Notes under the pieces: generated by a model
Told to the model about the DNA's origin: nothing
What the model saw: the letters and a program-made list of their open reading frames with translations, nothing else
The model's database searches: none
Part shown: piece after piece, positions 36,311 to 47,694 of the stretch
Layout: each line of letters starts with the position of its first letter
How positions within the stretch are numbered: the first letter of the stretch is position 1
DNA from: Galeruca laticollis
Taxonomy: Eukaryota; Arthropoda; Insecta; Coleoptera; Chrysomelidae
Assembly (NCBI GenBank): GCA_963921935.1
Contig: OY998177.1
Span: 106,508,067 to 106,572,066, forward strand
DNA: 64,000 nt
Direction of reading: 5' to 3'
Translations under genes and position numbers: made by a program

Positions 36311-36763
36311 GTGTGTGATTTTAATTTTCCTATGCAATGGATTTCTGCTGATCTTATAGGTCCATATCCAAAGTCAAAATCTGGTAACAGATTTGTTTTA
36401 GTAATTACCGATTGGTTAAAAAAATTATGTCTTGTTCATACAATGCCACATGCAACTTCTAAGGGCATTGTGAAGTTTATAGAAAATCAAGTTTTTCTTC
36501 TTTTTGGTGTTCCACTTTTTCTAATGTTACAGTACAAAGTGCAAATTTTTTTTTAAAACGCTCGTTATCATCCCCAAGCAAATTATACAGAACGAACAAA
36601 TAAGACAATTGTTACAGCTCTTAGGTGTTATATTCATGAAAATTCGTCGCAGAATAACTGCGACACTTCGTTACATAAGGTTCACAAGCAATTAGAACCG
36701 CGAAACATGACGTTACGGGTTATTCCCCAGCTTTTCTAGATTTTGCTAAACGTTTCGTTATAC
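36311..36763 (+). pseudogene. Ty3/gypsy integrase fragment
   Basis: QWISADLIGPYPKSKSGNRF, VLVITDWLKKLCLVH and IVKFIENQVFLLFGVP form the integrase core with its first Asp. After a deletion and frameshift, NARYHPQANYTERTNKTIVT gives the Glu region, and TGYSPAF-like codons precede a PLE dimer. A further piece after the PLE (36,925-37,010, GRINKARQRLAKS) is the integrase C-terminal segment. Confidence 0.75.
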
Positions 36764-36924
36764 AATATATTGAAAAAATGTTAAAATTCTAAAAAAATGA
36801 CAATTGTTTGGATGATATTTAGGTAATATCGAAACAGTTGTCAATTTTTTAGAATTTTTAACATTTTTTCAATATATTGTGGAGTTAGCTAGAAACAGTA
36901 AGTTTAATTTAAAACACTAATATA
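36764..36924. mobile_element. PLE-end inverted dimer inserted in gypsy integrase
   Basis: The left arm starts ACAATATATTGAAAAAATGT (36,764) and the right arm ends in its inverse ACATTTTTTCAATATATTGT near 36,883, with the hammerhead-like sequence at the centre. The right arm carries on to GTTAGCTAGAAACAGTAAGT and AAAACACTAATAT. The CTGAC of the core is lost at the junction. Confidence 0.75.
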
Positions 36925-37731
36925 GGTAGAGTATGTTTGTGAAGAAAAAATAAGTGGAAGAATAAATAAAGCCAGACAACGACTTGCAAAATCCCTGATG
37001 AAAATAGTATAGTTACTGAGTATTGGAGATTATTAATATGAAAACATATAACAATAAAGTATAACTTCAACAGAATAGTTGTTCACAAATTCACATCAAA
37101 ATCGACGCGAAACTTTTTTTGGTTAATGTCTTCGAACAAAGTGCATATCAAAGCAACAATTTTTTTAGGTTTCAGAAGGAAATAAGAACCATTACGATGC
37201 AGTATTGCAAGCCCGTTTAGTTTACAGTGTTCTTTTTTTGTTTCAACGCAAAATGGCAGTAAGTGGTGAAAAAAATACTGTCTTTGAAGACATAGAGAAT
37301 GAACGGATATCCTTCTGGTTTTTCGTTTCTTTTTTGCTTTTAAATTAACCTTTTCACGCAAAAAGCGACAACAACGCCGTGCTGTGTACTTCTCAGATTC
37401 ATGTTGACAACTGATGATACGCGTTAATGTAAAAACAATTTACTCGACCGATGATTGGCAGCGACCGATCATCAGCACTGATCATCGGTCTTTTTTTAAA
37501 CGGGCCTTAATATGCATGAATACGGACTCTGATAACTGATTGATCAACAGATTACACATGAGAGAATTGGATACGTCTTTAGTCAGAAAACTTTCAAAGG
37601 TACATTTCCAGTGCAACCATTTTGCGTCGGCATCCGCGACGTCAGGTTCGACCTCGAACATGTCGGGGCGAAGATATAATTATATAGCTCAATTAACAAA
37701 ACTTGTTTTTAAATAGTATATTAAAGTATAA

Positions 37732-37822
37732 GTGGATGAATAGGTCTTTCAAACACGCGCGATTTTTAGGCGCAGCCGGAGTGGTCGAAATAGAGCAATT
37801 ATTTGAAAGACCAGTTATCCAC
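37732..37822. repeat. Foldback, about 21-bp arms
   Basis: GTGGATGAATAGGTCTTTCA pairs with TGAAAGACCAGTTATCCAC (three mismatches). The centre is GC-rich (CGCGCGA, GGCGCAGCCGGAG). Confidence 0.75.
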
Positions 37823-38012
37823 AAATACGTTACGCTATTTTTTTTATTGGTGCACTTTGAAATAAAATAATAATAATTATTACTACAAACTAATGGAAGT
37901 CCGTCCTCGATGCCCAGACAAGTTTCGTAAAAGTCCATTCTAAGTAGTATTTATTTTTATTGACAATGTATGTAGAATTACCGGAATTGCAAAAAATAGC
38001 GCATACAACTCT

Positions 38013-38122
38013 CGACTAAAGTGACATTAATCCCTTAGGTGGATCGCTTCCCTCGGGCTCCGCTGCGCTTCGTCCTCTGGAATCAAACACCTCCTGCTGG
38101 ATTAAACCCGTCACTTTAGTCG
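38013..38122. repeat. Foldback, GC-rich centre
   Basis: CGACTAAAGTGAC at the left pairs perfectly with GTCACTTTAGTCG at the right. The 84-base centre is GC-rich (CTCGGGCTCCGCTGCGCTTC), unlike the surroundings. The TTTAGTC stem also occurs in the foldback at 4,660-4,794. Confidence 0.8.
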
Positions 38123-38593
38123 CTTGGTGTATAATATACTATATTACTTGACGTTCCGAGGTACTACTGTCATATCAATTGTCATTTAAACTTACGTTTC
38201 TCGAGTTGTTGTTGTTACCATGGTATCGAGCGTTTTTGAATGTTCGATTTAAGCACGTTGATGCGTGCTTTAAATGGGTATAATGTGGCACCAATAAAAA
38301 AAATAATGTATTCAATCAATTGATTATTTAATAATAAATGAAGTTACTTTGGTCTTAACAATCTGACTACGTACACTACGAGGATCAAAAAATTATGATG
38401 GACATATCAGTACACAAAATGCCTTTAAATACTAAATCGAATCATACACAATCATAGGTTAATCAATAATAATGTCATTATTAGTCAAATAGAGTCACAA
38501 TAATATTAAATATAAGCCAATAATTGATAGAGATAAGTTAATGTGGTTATAGTTGACAATCTATTAAAGTCACATAAATATGAAATATTATAT

Positions 38594-39003
38594 TGTTACG
38601 AAATCGCACACCGGTGTAGTCCCTGACTCCAAGCCTGGCTCGGGGATTTCTTCCAATTATGTCATTATTTTTCTACTATTGTTATCTAGAGGTTTCCAGG
38701 AAGGTCGATTGTTGGGGACCGCAATCGAGAAGTTTCCAGAATAGAAGGCACTTATTATATAAGAGAGAATACCTACCAAGGAAGTTTAGTCTACAATTTA
38801 ATCTTGTAGTAGAAAAGTGAAATATTTATATAAATTAAGTAAATAAGCAGTAGTGAAGTGTTTATATAAATTATTTATATATTTAATATAAATTAGTGAA
38901 TAGTCAAGTGAACAAATAATTTAAGTGAGTTGACCTACGGTGTGCATCAATTTATCCCACCCGTCGTAATAAAAACTTTTAAATAAATAAGAAAAAGGTT
39001 ACA
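38594..39003 (+). mobile_element. Solo gypsy LTR
   Basis: The block runs TGTTACGAAATCGCACACCG...GGTTACA and closely follows the LTR of the full-length element at 49,573 (shared GGTGTAGTCCCT, ATATAAG, TTTATCCCACCCGT and AATAAATAA blocks). It is flanked by ATAT on both sides (38,590-38,593 and 39,004-39,007). No internal gypsy coding sequence is attached, as expected after LTR-LTR recombination. Confidence 0.85.
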
Positions 39004-39775
39004 ATATTGACAAGATAATCTATAATTATGATATAATGTGTTTATGGTCCGTTTGAATCTGTTAACTTCTCCTTCCACAAGTTGAGAAAATCTGAATTCG
39101 CAGTTTCTTTTCGTGTTTGCAAAGTAGACAGACCATTTTTCATTATCCAAAGAATAGTTGTAATGATTTGGAATAAGAAAACAGGAATCAAATATAGCCA
39201 ATATAGATAAATGTTTGATTGTTCATAATGTTTGCCTAACTAAATATTGTTGAAGGCAACTTGAGCAATTTTTATTTCTTCATAACTGATTCTTTTCACC
39301 TCAAGGTTTGATATTGTTTCATTAGTTTCTTCATGCAAATGTACTATTGGTATATTAAGGACGTATTGTTGATTCGACTCCTTTTCTTTTTCGTATAGTT
39401 TTCCTTCAATTTCTAGTGAACAGGTAGATAGTCTATTATGCTTGGTTTTTTGATAACAAACAGGTTGTTTAATTTGCATGTAACTTTCACAGTTATTTTC
39501 CCGGCTGGAATTACTAAGACTTCTTCGCCATGTAGTTTTTCTACTAAGATTTCTTTGTAATGTACCTTAGTAATAGGGCATTGATTTTCTGAAGTGGTTA
39601 GTAGCGTGTAAATGCGGGCATTTTCTTTGAACAGGAGCTCTCGCTTGCAAATGAAGATGTTTTCTACTTCTGGATATATTCCTGTTTTTTTGTCTATTTT
39701 TACGTCAGGCATTTTAACTCTAGAAAGCCAAGCCTTGTAAATTTTTTGACGGTGATTTTTATTTTCGGCCATCAT
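39004..39775 (-). pseudogene. Unidentified minus-strand ORF remnant
   Basis: Overlapping minus-strand frames (39,413-39,775, 39,240-39,479 and 39,010-39,201) look like one broken gene. Features: a basic start (MMAENKNHRQKIYKAWLSRV), cysteines spaced along an apparently beta-rich region (ENIFICKRELLF, NQCPITKVHY), and KWSVYFANTKRNCEFRF near the end. Beta-rich, cysteine-containing layout next to an LTR would fit an LTR-element accessory or envelope-type ORF, but I do not recognise the family. The solo LTR lies at its 3' end. Confidence 0.35.
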
Positions 39776-40079
39776 CCTGCGGATTCTACAGATGCTGAGC
39801 TTTCCGTCTTGGTATTCTCGTTAGCAGTGGCGGTAATTATCTCGAGAGTACTTGTTGATTTTCAAGTGTAATATATTGGCAGCCATAAGACGATCGTACG
39901 AATGGTTAGAATTAACGTAACTTTTGTGAAAATTGCACGACACTAAAATAAAATTATTTTTTTAGGGTCTTCCTTGTGGATGTAATATTTGGCACTTACA
40001 AGTTATCTCTTAACAAGATGTCTAATTCACTGAAAATTCACAAACAACTGAAGCCGAACTTGCAGAAATCTCGATCCTA

Positions 40080-40620
40080 GAATCGGATGACGATAGTACC
40101 CAGTAGAGCGCAAGTGAAACTGAGGCTGCCCTAGAGTTGATGATTTTGGGGATAGTGGAAGTGGGTATTTACCTTCAGAGGATGATAGTCAAGAGACAGA
40201 TACTCCCATTCCAAAGAAAATTAGACTTTCACCTAAAAATCAGAATAAAGAAAGGAATACAAATTGTAACGCGAAAAATCGCCGAGCTGCCAGAGGTTTA
40301 TTATTGGCAAGCTTGTCGACAAGGGAATTCAGACCGTTGACTGCGCGAAGATAGGATTCAGTTCTCCTTGTGCCGTCAACGTGGACACACACACACACAC
40401 TTCAAGTGATAAATTTTGCATGTGTTCTGGGAGCCATAACGTTATTTCACGAAAATCCTGATAAATTTATTGAACCAGAGAGTGTCGATGACCAAAGGAT
40501 ACCGGTAGTATTGGTAGAATTGAGAAAACACATGGAAAATTACCGTAGACGGCTTGTTAGTAGGACTCATTATCAAGGTAAACGGTTGAAAATACTTTCT
40601 CGAAATTAACAGTTCTATTG
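40080..40620 (+). pseudogene. Unidentified fragmented ORFs
   Basis: Two frames, 40,137-40,340 and 40,370-40,609, separated by a frameshift and a short CACA run. Out-of-frame sequence shows a serine/acidic stretch (EDDSQETDTPIPKKIRLSP) that suggests a nuclear protein. No family recognised. Confidence 0.3.
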
Positions 40621-42258
40621 GTAGATTAACGTAGGAATTTAAAGCTTTGAATCGTAGTTTATTGAAGTATGGAACCTGGATTTCATGAAATTGTTTTGAT
40701 ACATTTCACAAATTCTTATCAGTTCATTTTCGTTATTGCTTTGTACATTTTTTTTGAAATAAGAATATATCACGAGGGCTGAATAATATTCAGGAATGTG
40801 TCCAGCGACATAGTTTTTATATTATGGGTTTTTTTGCTATAGTTTTCATTATCAGTGCAAATGGCTTTTATACAGTTAAAAGTCAGGATATAATTATTTC
40901 CGAATTTCGGGGGATGATAATATAGTCAGTATAATGGGATGTTACGGGGGGACGTCGAAAATTTGACCGGGGTAGAATGTAAACCCTATGTAGAGGCTAA
41001 TTCGTTTCTCTATTTTAGGAGGGCTTTTTCAATTTGTATTTTGTTCGCTGATTGAAGCTTGCGGAGTCAGTGAGACCAGTTCCAGGAGAGCTGGAATATT
41101 CTGGAGCGACTTCAGTTGCTGTTCTGGGGTCCGGAAGAAGGAAAAGTGAACAGTTTTCCTTCTTATTTCTCATTCACTTATACATTTACCTCATCCTTCA
41201 AATTTCACAATTTTTTTTATGTAAGGTTTTTATTTTTTTCACTTTTTGTGGCAATTAGTATAAATTCACTTTTCACTTTGTATTTAAAATTGTAATAATT
41301 TACTTCATAATTTAAAATAATGGGCTGTTGGCTCTGAACGCTAGAATACCACGGTAGGTATCTGGGTGCTGCGTTATTTAGTTTTCGAACTCTGACGATT
41401 TTATGTAAATAATTTTGCACCGTACATAATTTCGTTTTATATTTTTTTAGCATCGCTAAGCTCGTTTGCTATTTAAATTTTATGCATTTATTTATACTTA
41501 TATTCATATTCGTATAAATTGCGGAAGTGTGAACCCATGGAACTGTGACATTGGTAATTTTGGCATTAGATTTTTCATTGTATTTTGAGAAATTGTACAT
41601 GAACCATTTGGTCGTTTCCCTATAATTGTAAATTTGAGACATCGGTGTAGTTTGGTGCCCTCAGCTCTTCTGCATCCTGAGTTTGAAGCCTTCAGCTCGG
41701 CTCAGATGTTATAGAACCTGTTTGTCAATTATTTATTTATTTAACCTGTAACTGATAACTTAGTTTGCGATTCAAGTTTTTTTATGTAGATTCCGGCCTT
41801 CAGCCTAACTACATTCTGAGTCTACAGCCTTCAGCTGAGTTCAGGTATTATTTGTGACATTTTGTTGTAAACTTGTAGTAAATACTTTGAAAAGGGGCCT
41901 ATGGTCCAAAGTGAATAATTAAAAACTTCAATCAAGGGATACTTGCTGACTTTTATTTTTTTCTTAATAATAACTTACCTATCAGTTTAACCTTTGGAGT
42001 GTGTAGTTAGTGTTGTTAACCCACTGAGGAGTTGTGGGCTAGCTTAAGAAGTATTGAGTGCTTGCCAAAACTTCTCGGGTGCCCTTTTGAAAACTTATTA
42101 AATTTTCTTGAAGAATCCACCCCTTCTTCGACTCGAAGCTAGTCGATTGGTGAGCACAGGTTGTACCACGTGAGACAACCCGCACATTTATAGCGAGCAC
42201 TAAGGTTTAGTAGCGTTTTCTCGTTATAAAATAATTAAATATCGATAAATCTAGAAAT
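40621..42258. other. Unassigned; CCTTCAGCT-rich segment
   Basis: CTTCAGCT-type motifs recur at about 41,660-41,840 (CCTCAGCTC, GCCTTCAGCTCGG, GCCTTCAGCCTAA, GCCTTCAGCTGAG). No coding homology. Confidence 0.35.
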
Positions 42259-42630
42259 ATGGAACCAGAACAACAAGAAAACGAAAAACTCAATACAGAA
42301 ACACGTTTACAAAGCAGAATAGTGAGAGTAGATGAGACAAACCCGTCACAAGTACGCCTCCAAGAAAAAAATGGTCAACGAGAACTTCCTCACGAAACAT
42401 ACTTCACATTTTACCAGGTCCAATAATACATTTTGAAAATGATCCACTTGCAAATTAATTTTTCAGATAATTCATAACCGATTCTATGTTTGATAAAATT
42501 GTAGTACATACAAACGCAATGATTAGAAAAGAGTCTGCTAAATATAAAATAAAATCTGCTACAGTATCCAATACTAATTTTCATGAGATAAGAGCGTTGC
42601 TAGGATTATTGATTTTGTTTGTTTTAAGAG
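42259..42630 (+). pseudogene. piggyBac transposase, N-terminal part (split)
   Basis: An acidic/polar N-terminus from 42,259 (MEPEQQENEKLNTETRLQSR) is followed, after a frameshift near 42,420, by FDKIVVHTNAMIRKESAKY and NFHEIRALLGLLILFVL, the T-D-x-x-x-x-I-V-x-x-T-N and E-I-x-A-L-x-G-L-L blocks of piggyBac. The frame stops at an RTE insertion and resumes at 45,909. Confidence 0.75.
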
Positions 42631-42939
42631 GGAAAAAATACAAAAGTAGGATACAAGAAATTGATAGTGAACGGAATAGTTTGGAAATGGAATAATGATT
42701 CAGAGGAATTACAATTGATGACTAGAGAGCAGAACCGAAAAAACTAATAAACAATACACTTAAAGATAGTACACAGGTAATGACTCAAGCTGAGAACAAG
42801 GGATATGATAACGGTAAATTAAATAACAAAATACAAAACGGAAGAGTAACAAGTAACAAGCATAAAAGCATTGAAGGATGATTATCATCAACAGAGTAAC
42901 AGTAAAAAACACAGACCTCAGAACACGGAAAAATTACAG

Positions 42940-43726
42940 ATGGGCATAGGTATATGGAATATAAACACATTAACAGGGAAAGAATTGGAATTAACTGAAG
43001 AAATGGAAAACAATGATATTCAAATTCTAGGACTAAAGTAAAACGAAGGAAAAAGGCAAAGGATGTTCGCAACTAACAACAAAGCATACATTATATTATT
43101 CAGGAGTAAAAGCAGAACAAAGGGCAAAAGAGGGTGTAGGAATAATCGTTACAGAAGAAATAAAACAAAAGGTAATACAATTTAAGGCAGTCGACTCGAG
43201 AATAATAGTTATTAGTATAAAATTAGAAGAAATAATCAATTTTATACAAATATACGAGCCAGTAGAAGGAACGGCAGAGGAAGAAATTCTAGAATTTTAT
43301 ATTCAATTGTAAAGAGTATTAGATGAAGTAAGGGAGGAAAACGAAAAGACAATAATAATGAGAGATTGGAATAGCAGGGTAGGAAATGAGGGAGGAATGG
43401 GTTATATGGGGACACACTGAGAAGAAACAATTAACAGAAATGGACTGAAAATGATAAATTTTTGCAGAAGAAATGATCTAATAATAGGAAATACGATGCC
43501 ACTCAATGATAAATATACCTTTGTGGCAGGAGGAAGAAACGCTAAGAGCCTGATAGACTACATATCATATACACAAAACCTAACAGAAGTAATGCAAAAA
43601 ATTGAAACAAAGAAAGAAGCAGAAATTGGATCTAACCACAGATTAGTAGTGACAACTTGTCTAGTGAAATTACTCAAGAAAGAAGCTACTACAGACTACA
43701 GTAAACTAGCAACACATAAACTTTAA
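42940..43726 (+). pseudogene. RTE apurinic-type endonuclease
   Basis: GIWNINTLTGKELELTEEME and NDIQILGL (N-terminal W-N-x-x-x-L block, about 42,955), then frames carrying EEILEFYIQLQRV-like and MRDWNSRVGNEGG (D-x-N block; normally G-D-x-N), and finally NFCRRNDLIIGNT, KYTFVAGGRNAKSLIDYISY and IGSNHRLVV (S-D-H block with Asn for Asp). At least five stops or frameshifts. The role would be target-site nicking for reverse transcription. Confidence 0.75.
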
Positions 43727-43859
43727 AATAAAGATATCGAGAAAAAATACCAAAATGAGACGAACAAAGAATTCGATAAACCAGAAAAAACAGATTGGAC
43801 ACTTGAAAGACGATGGGTCGCCTTTAAAGAAACGCTATTAACAGCAACAGAGAAGATAT

Positions 43860-45790
43860 GTGGAAAAATTGAATATAAAAAGGACTAACTGGTGGAATAA
43901 CGAAATTAAAATAGCGGTCAAAGAAAAGAAAACGGCATGGAAAAAATATATCACATCAAAATCACGTGTGAACAAAGAAGAATATGACAGGAAGAAAACT
44001 CTTGTAAGAAGAGCCGTCAAAAAATCAAAACGTGACTCATGGAAGAAATTCGGAGAAGAAATAACAGGTCTACATAAGATGGATAACAGGAAATTTTGGA
44101 CAAGAATAAAAAGATTGAGAGGAAATAAATATAAAGATATTAGAGCAATAAAAAATCGACAAGGCCAAGTACAAACGGAAATGGAAGAAGTATTGAAAAC
44201 ATGGAAAGAATACTATATATACAGAGCAATTCCATACATTAACACCGGAAGAGAATATAAGAACCACAGACGTGGAAACTACAAGGAATCCATAAAGAAG
44301 AGATAGTTCAAGTAATACAAAAAATCAAAATAGGCATGGCTAACGGAGAAGATGGGATAGCGCCAGAGATGATTAAATCGTTAGGAGAAAGAGGAAAAGA
44401 ATGGATATGGAATGTATGCAAAGAAGCATGGGTACAACAAAAAATTCCAAGGGAATGCGAAAACAACTTAATAGTACCCATCTATAAAAAGGGAGAACAG
44501 ACACAATGTGAGAATTACAGAGCAATATGTTTGGCCCAAACTAGCTATAAAGTGTACACAAAAATAATAGAAAAAATATTAAGAGAATATGTAGAACCAA
44601 AATTAGGAGAAGTACAGGGAGCTTTTAGACCTGAAAGACAAACAAATGATAATATCTATATACTAAAGAATATAATCGAAAGAAAAATAGAAGAGGTAGA
44701 AGAAATGTACCTTACATTTATAGATCTAAAAGCAGCCTTTGATACAGTAGATAGAAGAGAAGTATGCAGAATCCTGGAGGAAATGGAAGTACCACCCACC
44801 TTAATAGAAGTAAGGGTCGAGACAGTTAATTTCACCTTATTAAATATAATTAAAAGTGTATACAAGACAGTTAGAGAAGGTGAAGATTGCAGGCTAAAGG
44901 TCTGAAGAATTCAAAATGTGTAAGGAAATAAAACAAGGAGACAGTTTAAGCCCACTACTGTTTATAATAATCATGGATACGATTATGAAACGAATCAAAG
45001 AAAATTATGAGCAGCTGAATACTATAATTGGACACAGAAATTTTTAACCAATAAAACTGAGTAGTCTACTATATGCAGATGATGTGATATTAGTGGCGAA
45101 TACAAAGAACAAAATGCAAAAACTTGTGAATATTTGGACTCAAGCAGTAGAGAACATGAATATGAAGGTGAATATAAATAAAACAAAAGTGATGATAATA
45201 AATGAAAAACAACCAGGTGATCAAAATAATAGAGATATTATATGAAAGAACCAGACTCTAGAAAGAGTAACAACATTTGAATATTTAGGAAGTATAGTAA
45301 CAGAAGATCGAAAAATAGATGCAGAAATAACAAACAGTGCAAATAAATCAACAAAAATATACTACTCGCTAAATAAAACAACTCTTGGACATAAATATAT
45401 AGACTTACAAGTAAAATAAATGAAAATTCATAATATGATAACAGTTCCTACAATAATATACGCAAGTGAAAATTGGACTGTGCGAAAAAAGGACGAAACT
45501 AAAATAAATGCCATAGAAATGAAGCATCTAAGAAGAATTGCAGGGAAAACTAAATAGGATGGGATTAGAAATGACGTCATTAGAAAGACAACTAAGCAGG
45601 AACCGATAATTGATAAAATAAAAAAGAGACAACCTATCTGGTATGGTCATATGGTAAGAATGGAACCAAATAGATTAACTAGGAAAATAATGGAGATTGG
45701 AAAATCGATCAAAAAACAAAGGGGTAGGTCTAGAAGGAAATGGTTACACCAAATACAAGAGATAGGTTTAGAAAAAGAAAGACCATAGCA
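43860..45790 (+). pseudogene. RTE reverse transcriptase and C-terminus
   Basis: A basic linker (TNWWNNEIKIAVKEKKTAWK) leads to NGEDGIAPEMIKSLGE, LIVPIYKKGE, CENYRAICLAQTSYKVYTKI, EVQGAFRPERQTNDNIYIL and LTFIDLKAAFDTVDR. A frameshift near 44,900 leads to KQGDSLSPLLFIIIMD, SLLYADDVILVANT (intact YADD, about 45,075), TFEYLGSIVTED and IYASENWTVRKKDE. The tail has RQPIWYGHMVRMEPNR and GRSRRKWL. The 12-codon EVRVETVNFTLL at 44,810 is a PLE scrap in frame. Confidence 0.82.
44804..44832 (+). mobile_element. 29-bp PLE 3'-end micro-insertion
   Basis: ATAGAAGTAAGGGTCGAGAC followed by AGTTAATTT matches the last bases of the PLE 3' end. CACCTTA stands on both sides (44,797-44,803 and 44,833-44,839). Insert plus one duplication is 36 bp, so the host frame stays open. 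Confidence 0.75.
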
Positions 45791-45908
45791 GAAATGAAAA
45801 ATCTAGCAAGAGACAGAAAGGCATGGAGAAATGGGTACAGGTCACGGAATCCACATCCGATGCTTGAAAGGGCAAAAGGCTTTAGAAAAGAAGAAGAAGT
45901 TTGAAGAG

Positions 45909-46190
45909 TAGCTATTTGTCATCTATAAAGTTATTTGATAACAAAATTTGTGGAGCTGTTTTCAAGGCAGTCATGAGTCGTGAGAGATTCAAGTTTTTAC
46001 TGGATTGTTTGCGTTTTGATGATAACAATACAAGGGATGAGAGAAAAAACGGATGCATTGGTGCCTATTAGATAAATTTGGGATGAATTCATAAGTCAGT
46101 GCAATAACTTATATAGACCAACTTCTTATGGTACTATTGACGAGCAACTGTTGGGCTTGCGAGGTAGATGTTCCTTTCGGATGTACAGTT
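45909..46190 (+). pseudogene. piggyBac transposase, middle part (split)
   Basis: LKSSYLSSIKLFDNKICG, VFKAVMSRERFKFLLDCLRF, DDNNTRDERK and, after a frameshift, FISQCNNLY and YGTIDEQLLGLRGRCSFRMY, the first catalytic Asp region (normally V-x-x-D-E-x-L-x-x-F-R-G-R-C). It ends where the old gypsy element begins, and the C-terminal half was not found elsewhere in the window. Confidence 0.75.
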
Positions 46191-46387
46191 GAATTATTGG
46201 ATCGTCACCCGTGCGTCATTAATATCTGATAACATAACGGACATAATTATTAAGTGGCATCTCTTTCTATTAATAGTGCAGTAAACCCCTACGATATGCG
46301 ACACTGGCACGGCACCCGATTGTCTCTACCATCCGACTAAATCAGAAGTGGTGAACAGTGTGTAAAAGTGGTGTAGGGGTTTGTAAA

Positions 46388-47335
46388 ATGCCGGAATATC
46401 AAAAAAAATCGAAGAAAAGTAACTCAACATCCAGTAGCGATAGCTGAAAGGCAATCGAGGAAATAAAAAAAAACTTAAGAAACAAGAGATTACACAAGAA
46501 ATATGTAAGGTACTCGAATACTCCTAATGTCGATCCGCAAATCTGCCACGGACAGCCAAGCTCTTCAGGTATTGTTTTGTCTAATTTAATTCCTGAATAT
46601 GATCCAATAGATATGGAAACTTTTGATTGGGTCGAAATTATCGAACATAACGCTAATATATACAATTGGTCTGATAATTTTATAGTCTATCAAGCAATAA
46701 ATAAATCAAAAGATACAGCAAAAACATGGTACGATAGTTTGATACAGTGTGAATTGGGGTGGTCTCAATATACTTGGGCACAATGGAAATAAATACTTAG
46801 CTCTATTTTACAGAGTTCAAGAAATACATATGAATTATTCATGGACATTGCTAACCATAGACCAAGTGAGGGTTGTTCCTTATACAAGTTTCATTTCAAT
46901 CATTTAGCTTAAATTAATAAACTGAAATTAAATTTTTCCGATAGTGATAAAGTTTCATTAATTATGGGTGCTATAAATGATTCGAATTTAAAATCGACGA
47001 TCGAAGCTTCAAATATTAGGGACCCTAATTTGCTAGGAGTATACCTTAAAAATAAAATATATACGAAAACATTACCACATGATTGTATAAATTCCTTCTG
47101 GCAACCAACGCCTAATAGTAGTTACCCTAAAGCCCATATTCATAAATCAATTGAAAATAAACCAATAATTTGTATTTGCTGTGGTAAAAGCGGGCATAAT
47201 CGAGATTTGCAATTTTTTTCAAAAAAAGGACACATTGAGCAAACTGTTTGGGTAAGAGCAAAGCACCATCTAATAGTAAACACCCATATAAACAAGAAAA
47301 TACAAACAAAAATGTTTCAAAGGAAACTAAAGTAG
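46388..47335 (+). pseudogene. Old gypsy gag with zinc knuckle
   Basis: A gag core with DPIDMETFDWVEIIEHNAN, DNFIVYQAINKSKDTAKTWY (46,577-46,792), then after a stop SDKVSLIMGAINDSNLKSTI. A zinc knuckle ICICCGKSGHNRD (C-x2-C-x4-H, last Cys lost) and a second partial knuckle KKGHIEQTV lie near 47,170-47,250. Stops at 46,790 and 46,912 break it. The role would be capsid and nucleic-acid packaging. Confidence 0.7.
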
Positions 47336-47690
47336 AAAATGTGAAAATAATTCGCGACAAAAACGTGTCATCAAAATTTTATAAAACTATTTACGTTGAT
47401 GGTAATAAATGTACCGCGTTTATAGATTTTGGAAGTGATTGTTCTCTGATAAAATTGACTTTTGAGAAAAAATTTAATTTCAATATAGAACCTTTTGAAA
47501 ATAATGTTAGGTTGTCATGATTTTCAGGTATTAAAACAGTGGTGACCCATTTTTCGGAAAACATTACACAAATTGATGATGTTTAACAAAATATACAGTA
47601 TTATCTTACATACGCCGATAGTATCGACAGTGATATCTTAATTGACACTAATTTTACCGAAAACCAAAACATCATATATTATCGAGTTGA
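47336..47690 (+). pseudogene. Old gypsy aspartic protease region
   Basis: The frame that opens at 47,248 shows FYKTIYVDGNKCTAFIDFGS followed by DCSLI, the retropepsin active-site loop with D-F-G-S in place of D-T/S-G-A/S. A stop at 47,518 and a frameshifted linker follow. Confidence 0.65.
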
Positions 47691-47694
47691 CGAC

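Larger units (their letters stand above)
37011..38593. other. No recognised gene; contains foldbacks
   Basis: No coding homology identified. A small hairpin GACCGATGAT...ATCATCGGTC lies at about 37,448-37,490. Confidence 0.4.
42631..45898 (+). mobile_element. RTE-type LINE inserted in piggyBac
   Basis: Flanked by a 10-bp direct repeat with one mismatch (GTTTTAAGAG 42,621-42,630; GTTTGAAGAG 45,899-45,908). The piggyBac reading frame is continuous when the insert is removed. The element ends in a short GAAGAAGAAG tail. It contains an endonuclease and an RT, both degraded, and a 29-bp PLE scrap. Confidence 0.88.

Noticed and set aside
37083..37361. Minus-strand 92-codon frame as a Harbinger-like gene
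   Set aside because: I could not align any block convincingly in this or neighbouring frames.
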